DNA of 64,000 nt from Mycobacterium sp. (GTDB lineage: Bacteria; Actinomycetota; Actinomycetes; Mycobacteriales; Mycobacteriaceae). The notes beneath the pieces are model-generated. The model was not told where the DNA came from. It did no database searches and saw only the letters and a program-made list of their open reading frames with translations. A program made the translations under genes and the position numbers. The stretch is taken from NCBI GenBank assembly GCA_021732005.1, contig JAKFVT010000063.1, positions 124,001 to 188,000 of the forward strand, given 5' to 3'. Positions 9,169 to 17,031 of the stretch are shown here, one piece after another (position 1 is the stretch's first letter; each line of letters starts with the position of its first letter).

Positions 9169-12100
9169 ATGAATGCTGCGGCACGTCATGCCGGGGATGC
9201 GGCCAAGATCGACATCGACGGTCCGAAGCGGGGACCGCGCCACCGCCGGCGCAGGCAACCGTACGGCTGGCTGGGCGTGGGGGCGCTGAGCCTTGGCGTC
9301 GGCGCCGCGCTGACGACGGGCCCGGGGCTGGCACATGCGGATACCGCCGGTGCGTCGTCCGCCGACAGCGCGACGCGCGACACCTCGTCGGGCAAGTCCC
9401 CCGGCGGCCATACGGGTCGGCAGCACACCCCCAAGACCGGCGCAGCCGACGCCCCTTCGTCGGGGACCGAGTCACCGAAGGCCGCCGCCACGCTAACTTC
9501 TCGGTCCACCCCGCGACCGTCGCCTGGCAACAGGATGACTACGGATACCACATCCGTGCGGGCCAGAACGGTCGAATCAGATAGCAACGTGGCGCCAGCC
9601 CTGGCGGAGGCTCTCAGCAGCGCCGCGCCGGACGCCGCCGCAACGCCGGCCGCGGCACGAAAGCTGGCACCCGCATTCGCGCCGCCGAGTCTGCTGCAGG
9701 TCCCCGTCTCGCTTCCGTCGCCCGCGCAGGTTCTGCGCTCGCTGGGGATCGCGCCGGTCATCCCGGCCCTGCCGATCGGTAACCCGATTCACGATCTGCT
9801 TGTCGGCTTGTACCGGCAGACGCAGTCGCTGCTGGCGATGCCGCGGGCCAGCGGGAAGGCGGCCGCGCTCACGAGTTCGACGCCGACCGCCACCTACAGC
9901 GTCGCCTCCGACTGGGGGTCGGGCCACACCGCCAACATCACCGTGACCGCAGGTGGCGCGGCCGTGAACGGCTGGACGGTCGAATTCGATTCACCCGCCC
10001 AGATCACCAACATCTGGAACGGCCAGATCACCAGCCACGCCGGCACCCACTACGTGATCAGCAACGTGGCCTACAACGGCGCCGTCGCCGCAGGCAAGAG
10101 CACCACCTTCGGCTTTCAAGCCACCCCGGGGGCGCTCGCCTCGGCGCCGACCAACCTCAAGGTCAACGGTGTCGCCGTCAGCACGCCGCCGGCCACCCCC
10201 AGCGTCTCCATCGCCGACGCGACGGTCACCGAAGGCAACAGCGGCTCGACCAACGCCACCTTCACCGTCACGTTGTCGAAGGCTGCCACCACAGCGGTCA
10301 CCGTCAACTACTCCACCGTCAGCGGCACCGCCACCGCCGGAGCCGACTTCACCAGCACCACAGGCACGCTCACCTTCGCGGCCGGCGTGACCTCCCAGAC
10401 CGTCACCGTCAAGGTCGCCGGTGACACAGCGGTCGAACCCACCGAAACCTTCACCGTCGCGCTGTCCAACCCCTCCGGTGCGACGATCTCCCGCGGCACC
10501 GCCACCGGCACCATCACCAACGACGATGTCGCATCGAACCCGGGCACCAACTCGGTCACCTACAGCGTGGCCAGTGACTGGGGTTCGGGGCACAACGCGA
10601 ACATCACGGTGACCGCAGGCCAGAACCTCAATGGCTGGACTGTCGAATTCGACACTCCGGCACAGATCACCAACATCTGGAACGGACAGATCACCAGCCA
10701 CGTCGGCACCCACTACGTGATCAGCAACGTGGCCTACAACGCCAGCGTCGCTGCCGGCCAGAGCACATCGTTCGGCTATCAAGCCACCCCCGGCGCCGTC
10801 GGCTCGGCGCCGACCAACCTCAAGGTCAACGGCGTGGCAGTCAGCACCCCGCCGGCCACCCCCACCATCTCGATCGCCGATATGACGGTCGCCGAAGGCA
10901 ACAGCGGCTCGAGTAACGCCACCTTCACCGTCACGTTGTCCAAGCCCGCCACCACACCCGTCACCGTCGGCTACACCACCGCGAACGGCACCGCCACCGC
11001 CGGAGCCGACTTCACCAGCACCACAGGCACTCTCACCTTCGCGGCCGGTGTGACCTCCCAGACCGTCACCGTCAAGATCACCGGCGACACAGCGGTTGAA
11101 CCCACCGAAACCTTCACCGTCGCGCTGTCCAACCCCTCCGGTGCGACGATCTCCCGCGGCACCGCCACCGGCACCATCACCAACGACGACGTCGCGACAA
11201 CGCCGGGCCTCAGCATCTCCGATGCATCGGCGACGGAGCCCGGTTCCACGGGAATCGCGGCGGGATTCCTGCACACCTCGGGCAACCAGATCCTGGATTC
11301 GCAAGGCAAGCCCGTTCAGATCTCGGGCGTCAACTGGTTCGGCGCAGAGGGTACCAACGGTGTGCCGGACGGCCTGTGGACCCGCAACTACAAAGACATG
11401 ATCGATCAGATGTCGGCGCAGGGCTTCAACACCATTCGCATCCCGTACTCCAGCGCGATGCTGCACAACACGGCGGCGCCGTCCGGTATCAACTACAACC
11501 TGAACCCGGACCTGCAAGGGCTGTCCCGTATGCAGGTGCTGGATCAGATCATCGCCTACGCCGGTCAGGACGGGATGCGGGTCATCCTCGACCATCACCG
11601 CAGCACCGCCGGTGCGGGAACGAGCGAGAACGGGCTCTGGTACAACAGTCAATACTCGGAAGACCAATGGGTCTCCGACTGGCAGATGCTGGCGACCCGC
11701 TACAAGGACAATCCGACCGTCATCGGTTTCGACCTCCACAACGAGCCGTACAACGGAACCTGGGGCGGCGGCGGTGCCAACGACTGGGCGCGCGCAGCGG
11801 AACGCGCCGGAAACGCTGTGCTGCAGGCGAATCCGAATCTGCTGCTCTTCGTCGAAGGCGTCGGCACCTATCAAGGCCAAAGCTATTGGTGGGGCGGCAA
11901 TCTGATGGGTGTGAAGGACCGCCCGATCGTACTCAACGTGCCCAACCGGGTCGTCTACTCACCGCACGACTATCCGAACTCCGTGTATGCCCAACCGTGG
12001 TTCCAGACCGCCAACTTCGGCGCCAACCTGCCCAGCGTCTTCCGCAAAGCCTGGGGCTACATCTACGAGGACACCATCGCGCCGATCTACGTCGGCGAGT

Positions 12101-13425
12101 TCGGCACCAAACTCACCGATCCCAAGGATGCCGTCTGGTTCGAGGCGCTGACGTCTTACTTGTCCGGGGATTTCGACAACAACGGCACAGTCGACATCGC
12201 GGCCGGGACCGAAGACATGAGTTGGACGTACTGGTCGTGGAACCCCAATTCCAGTGATACCGGCGGCATCCTGGCCGACGACTGGAGGACGATCAACCAG
12301 AACAAGATGGCCTACCTGACGCCCATCGAGTTCACCGGAGGAAGTGGCACGTCGGTGGCGTCGTTCGTGGTGACGTTGGCGGCGCCGTCCACTCAGAAGG
12401 TGACGGTGCAATACGCGACGTCGAACGGCACCGCGACAGCGGGCCTCGACTACCTCAGCGTCACGGGCACAGTCACTTTCGCACCGGGCGAGACCCAGAA
12501 GGTCATCACCGTTCCGGTGAAGAGCGATTCCCTGGCGGAAAGCAGCGAGACGTTCACCGTCATGTTGTCGAACCCCTCCGGGGCGACGCTCACCGACGCG
12601 ACCGGCATGGGAACCATCCTCGACCGCCCGGTGGGCACCACACCCGGCGGCGGCACGCAGACACCGCCGACCGACCCCGGGATGCCGATGCCTGATCCGC
12701 CCGCAAGCGGCCAGTACACCGACATCATGTCGTTCGGCATGTTCCACGGCAGCAGCCACACGGGCATGGACGCTCTCGCGGGCGGCCGGACCGCCATCAC
12801 GACCGAGGCGCTGGTCGCCTACAACGACCAGCGCAAGTTCGCCGGGCTCGGCACGGTCGCCCTCGAGGACGTCGGCAATTGGGCCTTCGCCAACAAACTG
12901 ACCAACAATGCGCAGGCCTGGAACCAGGATCTGCAGGGCGTCGGACTGTATTACGCGATGCAGGGCGCCAAAGTCGGGTGGATAGCCGACAACAAATTCG
13001 ACCCGCAGATCGTGGCCGACATCGAGCGGACAGCGCGGCTCGGCTCGGCAGCCGATGTGATGGCCATGGTGGCGCAGTACGGCCACACCGGCTTCGCTGA
13101 GTACCTGATGAACACCGGTGGTCAGACGGCCTTCATCGACACCTTGAAAATGGAGCCGCACTACGGCGGATGGATGCACGATCGGGCGAATGGCCGGCTC
13201 GTGCTGGAGGGTTCCGCTACCGCCCACGACGTCAACCATTTGACCGTTCTCAGCCACGATCAGATGCAACCGTTCATGAACGACACCTGGGACTGGCCGC
13301 AGTGGCCCGCACTGAACGTCTCACGCAAACGGGTGATCGAGTATTTCCAGAGCATGGTGGCCCTCGGCGATCCGCTCGGCAACAACCTGATCGCACTAGA
13401 CGGCTCGGTGCCGGTGTCGCTCTGA
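9169..13425 (+). CDS. Large exported GH5 cellulase with CBM2 and Calx-beta modules
   Basis: 1418-residue exported modular glycoside hydrolase. Order by residue: basic region and hydrophobic signal (about 28-57, ending AHA then D, the long mycobacterial form), low-complexity linker, CBM2-like carbohydrate-binding module (about 241-335), Calx-beta (345-453), second CBM2-like (461-555), second Calx-beta (565-674), start of a third Calx-beta (LSISDASATEPGSTG), GH5 domain (about 696-1052), rest of the third Calx-beta (1055-1153), Pro-rich linker, and a C-terminal region of about 230 residues I cannot assign. In GH5 the acid/base glutamate is E859 (HNEP) and the nucleophile E977 (VGEFG). A GGAGGAAGGG Shine-Dalgarno precedes the ATG. 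It probably acts outside the cell or on its surface on beta-1,4-glucan; the substrate is inferred from GH5 plus CBM2. Confidence 0.9.
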   Translation: MNAAARHAGDAAKIDIDGPKRGPRHRRRRQPYGWLGVGALSLGVGAALTTGPGLAHADTAGASSADSATRDTSSGKSPGGHTGRQHTPKTGAADAPSSGTESPKAAATLTSRSTPRPSPGNRMTTDTTSVRARTVESDSNVAPALAEALSSAAPDAAATPAAARKLAPAFAPPSLLQVPVSLPSPAQVLRSLGIAPVIPALPIGNPIHDLLVGLYRQTQSLLAMPRASGKAAALTSSTPTATYSVASDWGSGHTANITVTAGGAAVNGWTVEFDSPAQITNIWNGQITSHAGTHYVISNVAYNGAVAAGKSTTFGFQATPGALASAPTNLKVNGVAVSTPPATPSVSIADATVTEGNSGSTNATFTVTLSKAATTAVTVNYSTVSGTATAGADFTSTTGTLTFAAGVTSQTVTVKVAGDTAVEPTETFTVALSNPSGATISRGTATGTITNDDVASNPGTNSVTYSVASDWGSGHNANITVTAGQNLNGWTVEFDTPAQITNIWNGQITSHVGTHYVISNVAYNASVAAGQSTSFGYQATPGAVGSAPTNLKVNGVAVSTPPATPTISIADMTVAEGNSGSSNATFTVTLSKPATTPVTVGYTTANGTATAGADFTSTTGTLTFAAGVTSQTVTVKITGDTAVEPTETFTVALSNPSGATISRGTATGTITNDDVATTPGLSISDASATEPGSTGIAAGFLHTSGNQILDSQGKPVQISGVNWFGAEGTNGVPDGLWTRNYKDMIDQMSAQGFNTIRIPYSSAMLHNTAAPSGINYNLNPDLQGLSRMQVLDQIIAYAGQDGMRVILDHHRSTAGAGTSENGLWYNSQYSEDQWVSDWQMLATRYKDNPTVIGFDLHNEPYNGTWGGGGANDWARAAERAGNAVLQANPNLLLFVEGVGTYQGQSYWWGGNLMGVKDRPIVLNVPNRVVYSPHDYPNSVYAQPWFQTANFGANLPSVFRKAWGYIYEDTIAPIYVGEFGTKLTDPKDAVWFEALTSYLSGDFDNNGTVDIAAGTEDMSWTYWSWNPNSSDTGGILADDWRTINQNKMAYLTPIEFTGGSGTSVASFVVTLAAPSTQKVTVQYATSNGTATAGLDYLSVTGTVTFAPGETQKVITVPVKSDSLAESSETFTVMLSNPSGATLTDATGMGTILDRPVGTTPGGGTQTPPTDPGMPMPDPPASGQYTDIMSFGMFHGSSHTGMDALAGGRTAITTEALVAYNDQRKFAGLGTVALEDVGNWAFANKLTNNAQAWNQDLQGVGLYYAMQGAKVGWIADNKFDPQIVADIERTARLGSAADVMAMVAQYGHTGFAEYLMNTGGQTAFIDTLKMEPHYGGWMHDRANGRLVLEGSATAHDVNHLTVLSHDQMQPFMNDTWDWPQWPALNVSRKRVIEYFQSMVALGDPLGNNLIALDGSVPVSL
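9895..10530 (+). repeat. Internal duplication, copy 1 (CBM2 + Calx-beta)
   Basis: First of two nearly identical 0.63-kb segments inside the cellulase gene, each encoding a CBM2-like module followed by a Calx-beta domain. It runs from the TAC codon of TYSVASDWGSG to NDDV. Confidence 0.9.
10561..11193 (+). repeat. Internal duplication, copy 2 (CBM2 + Calx-beta)
   Basis: Second copy of the CBM2 plus Calx-beta segment. It differs from copy 1 by one codon in length (AGQNLNG versus AGGAAVNG) and by scattered substitutions. Long stretches are identical at DNA level, especially in the Calx-beta part, suggesting recent duplication or gene conversion. Confidence 0.9.
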
Positions 13426-13427
13426 GG

Positions 13428-14714
13428 CTAACCGACCAGGCGGGCGATCGAACGCATCGGGATGTTCAGCCAGTTGGGCCGGTGCCGGGCCTCGTAGCCG
13501 GCTTCGTAGACCGCCTTGTCCAACTCGTAGGCCTCCAGCACCGCAGCATGATCGCGGGGGTCGGTGCCGGCTTCGGCGGCGTACCCCTCGCAGAACGACG
13601 CACAGTTGCGGTCCACCCAGTCCTTGACCCGCGCCGCCAGCTCCGGGTCCGGGGTTCGGTCCACCAGCTGCTGATATGCCGCGTATTCGAATGACCGCAG
13701 CATGCCGGCGACGTCGCGCATCGCCGAGTCGGGCCTGCGCCGCTCGTCGACCGGCTGGCCCGGCTCACCCTCGAAGTCGATCAACAGCCAGCCGTCGGCC
13801 GTTCGCAGTACCTGCCCCAGATGCAGATCGCCGTGCACACGCTGCATGACCACCGGCTCCTCGGCGACCTTGGCGTAGCGCTCCTCGATCGCGGCCCGAT
13901 ACTCGGCGAGCTCCGGAACGGCCGACGCGGCGGCGGCCAGCCGCCCGCGCATCACGTCGACCGGCAGCAGATCGGTCGACGTCCCCAACTCCTGAGCGAG
14001 CGTGGCGTGCACCGACGCCACCGCCTTGCCCAATTGGTAGGCCTCAGCCGAAAATTCGTCGCCAGCGCCGCCGGCCGCCAGCGCGCGGGTGCTCGCAGTG
14101 GCCATGTCCCAGCCTTCAGTGGAGTTCGCGGCGAAGGCCGTCACCATCCCGAGCGGGCAGGGCTGGCCGTCCATGGTGGTGTCGAACGAGCCCAGCAACC
14201 TGGCCACGTGCCGGTTCTTGGCCCGGCCCAGCACCCGATTCAGTTCGATATCCGGGTTGATCCCGGCGGCGACCCTGCGGAACAGCTTGAAGATCGCCTG
14301 GTCGGCGAACACCACGCTGGTGTTGCTCTGCTCGGCCGTCGACACCCGCGGGGTGACTTCGAGCGGCAGAGTGACGCCGGGCTCCTTGGTGAAGGTGATG
14401 TCGCCGATCGTGGTGCCCGAGTCCATCAGCGACAACAGGAACTGCGCCGACGACGGGTCATGCAGGCCGTCGAAGGCGCCGTCGGTGATGGTTGCGCCTT
14501 CGTTCGCTGGCGGATTCGAATCCCATTGGACCACAACCTGATACCGCTCGGCAGGCCCAGTGGTGTAGGTGACGTCGACCAGCATCAGGTCGAGGTGCGG
14601 CCGCAACGGCACCGCGGCGACGGTGTCAGCGGACACCAGGGTTCGGGTGCGACCGGCGTACCACCGCTGGGTCGGCAGCCACTCGGTCCAGGGCAAGGTC
14701 ACCGGTGAGCTCAT
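13428..14714 (-). CDS. Maltokinase-like phosphotransferase (Mak family), no treS nearby
   Basis: 428-residue kinase of the maltokinase/aminoglycoside-phosphotransferase fold. The N-terminal cap has LPTQRWYAGR (residues 14-22), a mycobacterial Mak signature; the catalytic loop is VHGDLHLGQ with D296 as likely catalytic base, and the metal motif IDFEGEP has D313. Mak makes maltose-1-phosphate from maltose and ATP for GlgE glucan synthesis, and is normally encoded next to treS. Here the gene follows a quinone oxidoreductase gene (68-base gap) and ends 2 bases from the convergent cellulase gene. It could therefore be a second copy or one of the related actinobacterial glucosamine kinases. An AGGAG lies 5 bases before the ATG. 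Confidence 0.75.
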   Translation of the reverse strand: MSSPVTLPWTEWLPTQRWYAGRTRTLVSADTVAAVPLRPHLDLMLVDVTYTTGPAERYQVVVQWDSNPPANEGATITDGAFDGLHDPSSAQFLLSLMDSGTTIGDITFTKEPGVTLPLEVTPRVSTAEQSNTSVVFADQAIFKLFRRVAAGINPDIELNRVLGRAKNRHVARLLGSFDTTMDGQPCPLGMVTAFAANSTEGWDMATASTRALAAGGAGDEFSAEAYQLGKAVASVHATLAQELGTSTDLLPVDVMRGRLAAAASAVPELAEYRAAIEERYAKVAEEPVVMQRVHGDLHLGQVLRTADGWLLIDFEGEPGQPVDERRRPDSAMRDVAGMLRSFEYAAYQQLVDRTPDPELAARVKDWVDRNCASFCEGYAAEAGTDPRDHAAVLEAYELDKAVYEAGYEARHRPNWLNIPMRSIARLVG

Positions 14715-14782
14715 TGCTTCTCCTCGGACGGGCGCATCTACGTCTCACTACCCGCCGCCGGGTGAACCGAACCGTCCGCAGG

Positions 14783-15757
14783 TCAGTCCCTGACTCGGAC
14801 CACGACCTTGCCTCTGGCGGTGCGGTTCTCCAGCGAGCCGACCGCCGCGGCGGCCTGCTCCAGCGGGTATACCTCGGGCTGCGGCGCGGCCAGCGCACCG
14901 GAGGTCAGCAACTCGGCCAGTCCATCCCACTGCTCGGTCAACGCCCCGGGATGCGTCATGGTCCAAGCACCCCAGCCGACCCCGACGACATCGATGTTGT
15001 TGAGCAGCAGCCGATTCACCTTGACGGTGGGAATCTCGCCGCCGGTGAATCCGACCACCAGCAGCCGCCCGGCCGGCGCCAGTGAGCGCAGCGAGTCGGT
15101 GAACCGGTCGCCGCCCACCGGATCCATGACGATGTCGACACCCTTGCCGCCGGTCAGCTCGGCGACCGAGTCCTTGAATCCATCGGCGAGCACGACGTCG
15201 GTGGCGCCGGCCGCCCTGGCCACGTCCGCCTTGTCCTCGGTGCTGACCACGGCGATCACCCGGCTGGCGCCCAGCGCAGGCGCGAGCCGCAGCGTGGAGG
15301 TGCCGATGCCGCCGGCCGCGCCGTGGACGAGCACCGACTCGCCCGGGGCCAGCCTGCCGCGCACGGTCAGCGCGAAGTACACCGTCAGGTCGTTGAACAG
15401 CAGGCCGGCGCCGGCCTCGAAGCTGACGTTGTCCGGCAGCGGGAACACCCGGTCCGGTGTGAGCACCACGGTCTCGGCCATCGCACCGGTGATCATCGTC
15501 AGGCCCACGACCCGGTCACCGGCTTTCACCGGGGCGTCGGCGGGCGCGGACCGCACGACCCCCGAGACTTCCGCCCCAAGGGTGAAGGGCAGCTCGGGCT
15601 TGTACTGATAGAGCCCGCGGGTGAGCAGGGCGTCCGGGAAGGCCACCCCGGCGGCGTGAACGTCGACCAGGATCGCACCGTCGTCGGTCGGCTCGTCGAT
15701 CTCGACCAGTTGCACCGACTCCGGACCGGCCAGTTCGGTCACCCGTATCGCCCGCAT
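14783..15757 (-). CDS. NADPH:quinone oxidoreductase, zinc-independent MDR family
   Basis: 324-residue medium-chain reductase. Starting at MRAIRVTELAGPESVQL, it has the N-terminal GroES-like fold, VHGAAGGIGTSTLRLAPALG as NADPH-binding Rossmann motif and VMDPVGGDRFTDSLRSL typical of quinone oxidoreductases; no zinc-ligand cysteines are seen. It probably reduces quinones or other alpha,beta-unsaturated carbonyls. The start lies only 7 bases after the stop of the GreA-like gene, so the two are probably cotranscribed; an upstream in-frame start would overlap that gene by about 30 codons and is less likely. Confidence 0.88.
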   Translation of the reverse strand: MRAIRVTELAGPESVQLVEIDEPTDDGAILVDVHAAGVAFPDALLTRGLYQYKPELPFTLGAEVSGVVRSAPADAPVKAGDRVVGLTMITGAMAETVVLTPDRVFPLPDNVSFEAGAGLLFNDLTVYFALTVRGRLAPGESVLVHGAAGGIGTSTLRLAPALGASRVIAVVSTEDKADVARAAGATDVVLADGFKDSVAELTGGKGVDIVMDPVGGDRFTDSLRSLAPAGRLLVVGFTGGEIPTVKVNRLLLNNIDVVGVGWGAWTMTHPGALTEQWDGLAELLTSGALAAPQPEVYPLEQAAAAVGSLENRTARGKVVVRVRD

Positions 15758-15764
15758 CAGACCT

Positions 15765-16220
15765 CTATCGCTCGTTCGGAATATCGATGGCCAGCAGCTC
15801 GACCTGCAGCTCGCCCCGCGGCGTCGAGTAGGTGACGGTCTCACCGGCACGGCGCCCGAACAACGCTAGTCCGAGCGGGCTGTCGGAGGTCAGCGTGGTG
15901 TCCTCTTCGCCGGCGGGCGTCTCCTCCAGGAAGTGGATGATCCGCATACGCACCGGCTCGTCGCCCGGGAAGCGCACGGTCACCTCGGTGCCGTTCGGCA
16001 ATTGGCCGGACGTCTCCGCGTTCCCACCGGCGAGCAGCCAGGTCAACCGGTTGATCTGTTCGTCGATGCCGGCCAGATCCTCGGAACGCTGCAGTGCGTC
16101 GGCGGCATCGCCGCGGTCGCCCACTGTGTCGGCGTCGCCCTGCAGTTCGGCGCGCAGTTGGTCGCGCCGACGGCGCAGGTCGGTCAGCTCTTGTTCGATT
16201 TGCCCATGGTCCTGAGTCAT
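15765..16220 (-). CDS. GreA/GreB-family transcription factor (Rv3788-like)
   Basis: 151-residue two-domain protein: an N-terminal coiled coil (about 5-70, beginning IEQELTDLRRRRDQLRAEL) and a C-terminal FKBP-like GreA domain (SDSPLGLALFGRRAGETV). It resembles the mycobacterial Gre-factor homologue Rv3788 rather than canonical GreA; the coiled-coil tip carries GDADTVGDRGDAAD, acidic but not the usual GreA DxxE tip. Such homologues enter the RNA polymerase secondary channel and may inhibit transcription instead of stimulating cleavage. TAACTT sits 6 bases before the ATG, so the mRNA is probably leaderless. Confidence 0.75.
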   Translation of the reverse strand: MTQDHGQIEQELTDLRRRRDQLRAELQGDADTVGDRGDAADALQRSEDLAGIDEQINRLTWLLAGGNAETSGQLPNGTEVTVRFPGDEPVRMRIIHFLEETPAGEEDTTLTSDSPLGLALFGRRAGETVTYSTPRGELQVELLAIDIPNER

Positions 16221-16353
16221 GCCGACAAGTTACCTGCGAAAACGGCTCGCAGTTGCTGACTTCAGGCAGTCGGCAGTTTGGCGCGGGGCGCGGCGGGTAC
16301 CGGCAAGTTCATAGCCCGGCTGAGCAGAAAGCCGGTTCCGACGTGAGGACGTC

Positions 16354-17031
16354 ATGTACCCCGATATCGCCGGCGCGGCGCTGTTTCGCGGTGTCGCCCC
16401 CACCGAAGTGATGGCGCTGTGCGAGCGCCTGGACAGGCTTCGGTTCGGCGCCGGTCAGCTCATATTCGAGCAGGGCGAGCCTGCCGAACTCCTCTACATC
16501 ATCGTCAACGGGAAGGTGAAGATCGGCACATCGTCCGGGGACGGCCGGGAGAACCTGTTCTCCATCCTCGGCCCGTCAGACATGTTCGGCGAATTGGGGT
16601 TACTCGATCCCGGCCCCCGAACCTCCAGTGCCAGGGCGTTGACCGATGTCGAAGTGATGACGATGGACCGTGCGCTGCTGCGCGAATGGATCGCGCCGCG
16701 TCCCGACGTGGCAGAACAGCTCATGCGCGTGCTGGCCCGCCGGCTGCGCCGGATGACGACCAGCCGGGCCGATCTGGTGTTCACCGACGCGCCTGGGCGT
16801 GTGGCGAAACTGCTACTGCGGCTGGCACAACGTTTCGGTGTGCAGCGTGACGGTTCGGTGGCCGTCGACCACGACCTCACCCAAGACGAGATCGCCCAGC
16901 TGGTCGGCTCGTCTCGCGAGACCGTCAACAAGGTGCTCAGCGACTTCACCAGTCGCGGCTGGATTGAACTGCGGTGTAAGGGATTACTGATCTCCGACAC
17001 CGAACGGCTGGCCCGGCGGGCGCACGTCTAG
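16354..17031 (+). CDS. Crp/Fnr-family regulator, paralogue of mycobacterial Crp
   Basis: 225-residue cAMP-receptor-like regulator, close in length and sequence to M. tuberculosis Crp (Rv3676). N-terminal cyclic-nucleotide domain with phosphate-binding cassette FGELGLLDPGPRTSS, retaining the conserved Glu, Arg and Ser; C-terminal winged helix with recognition region LVGSSRETVNKVLSDF. It likely binds TGTGA-N6-TCACA-type sites. A GTGAGGAC Shine-Dalgarno and a short inverted repeat (CCGGCT, 8 bases, AGCCGG at 16316-16335) precede the start. Its TAG overlaps the stop of the convergent ABC ATPase gene in a shared CTAG. It may be this strain's main Crp or a second one; the genome-wide set would decide. 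Confidence 0.85.
   Translation: MYPDIAGAALFRGVAPTEVMALCERLDRLRFGAGQLIFEQGEPAELLYIIVNGKVKIGTSSGDGRENLFSILGPSDMFGELGLLDPGPRTSSARALTDVEVMTMDRALLREWIAPRPDVAEQLMRVLARRLRRMTTSRADLVFTDAPGRVAKLLLRLAQRFGVQRDGSVAVDHDLTQDEIAQLVGSSRETVNKVLSDFTSRGWIELRCKGLLISDTERLARRAHV

Noticed and set aside
8902..9426. N-terminal extension of RecC by about 175 codons
   Set aside because: It would overlap the divergent cellulase gene and its leader, and RecC proteins start at the MALHLHRAERTD position.
9991..11880. 629-codon open frame antisense to the cellulase gene
   Set aside because: Low-complexity Gly/Asp/Arg translation caused by the GC-rich repeats on the other strand; no start signal or family.
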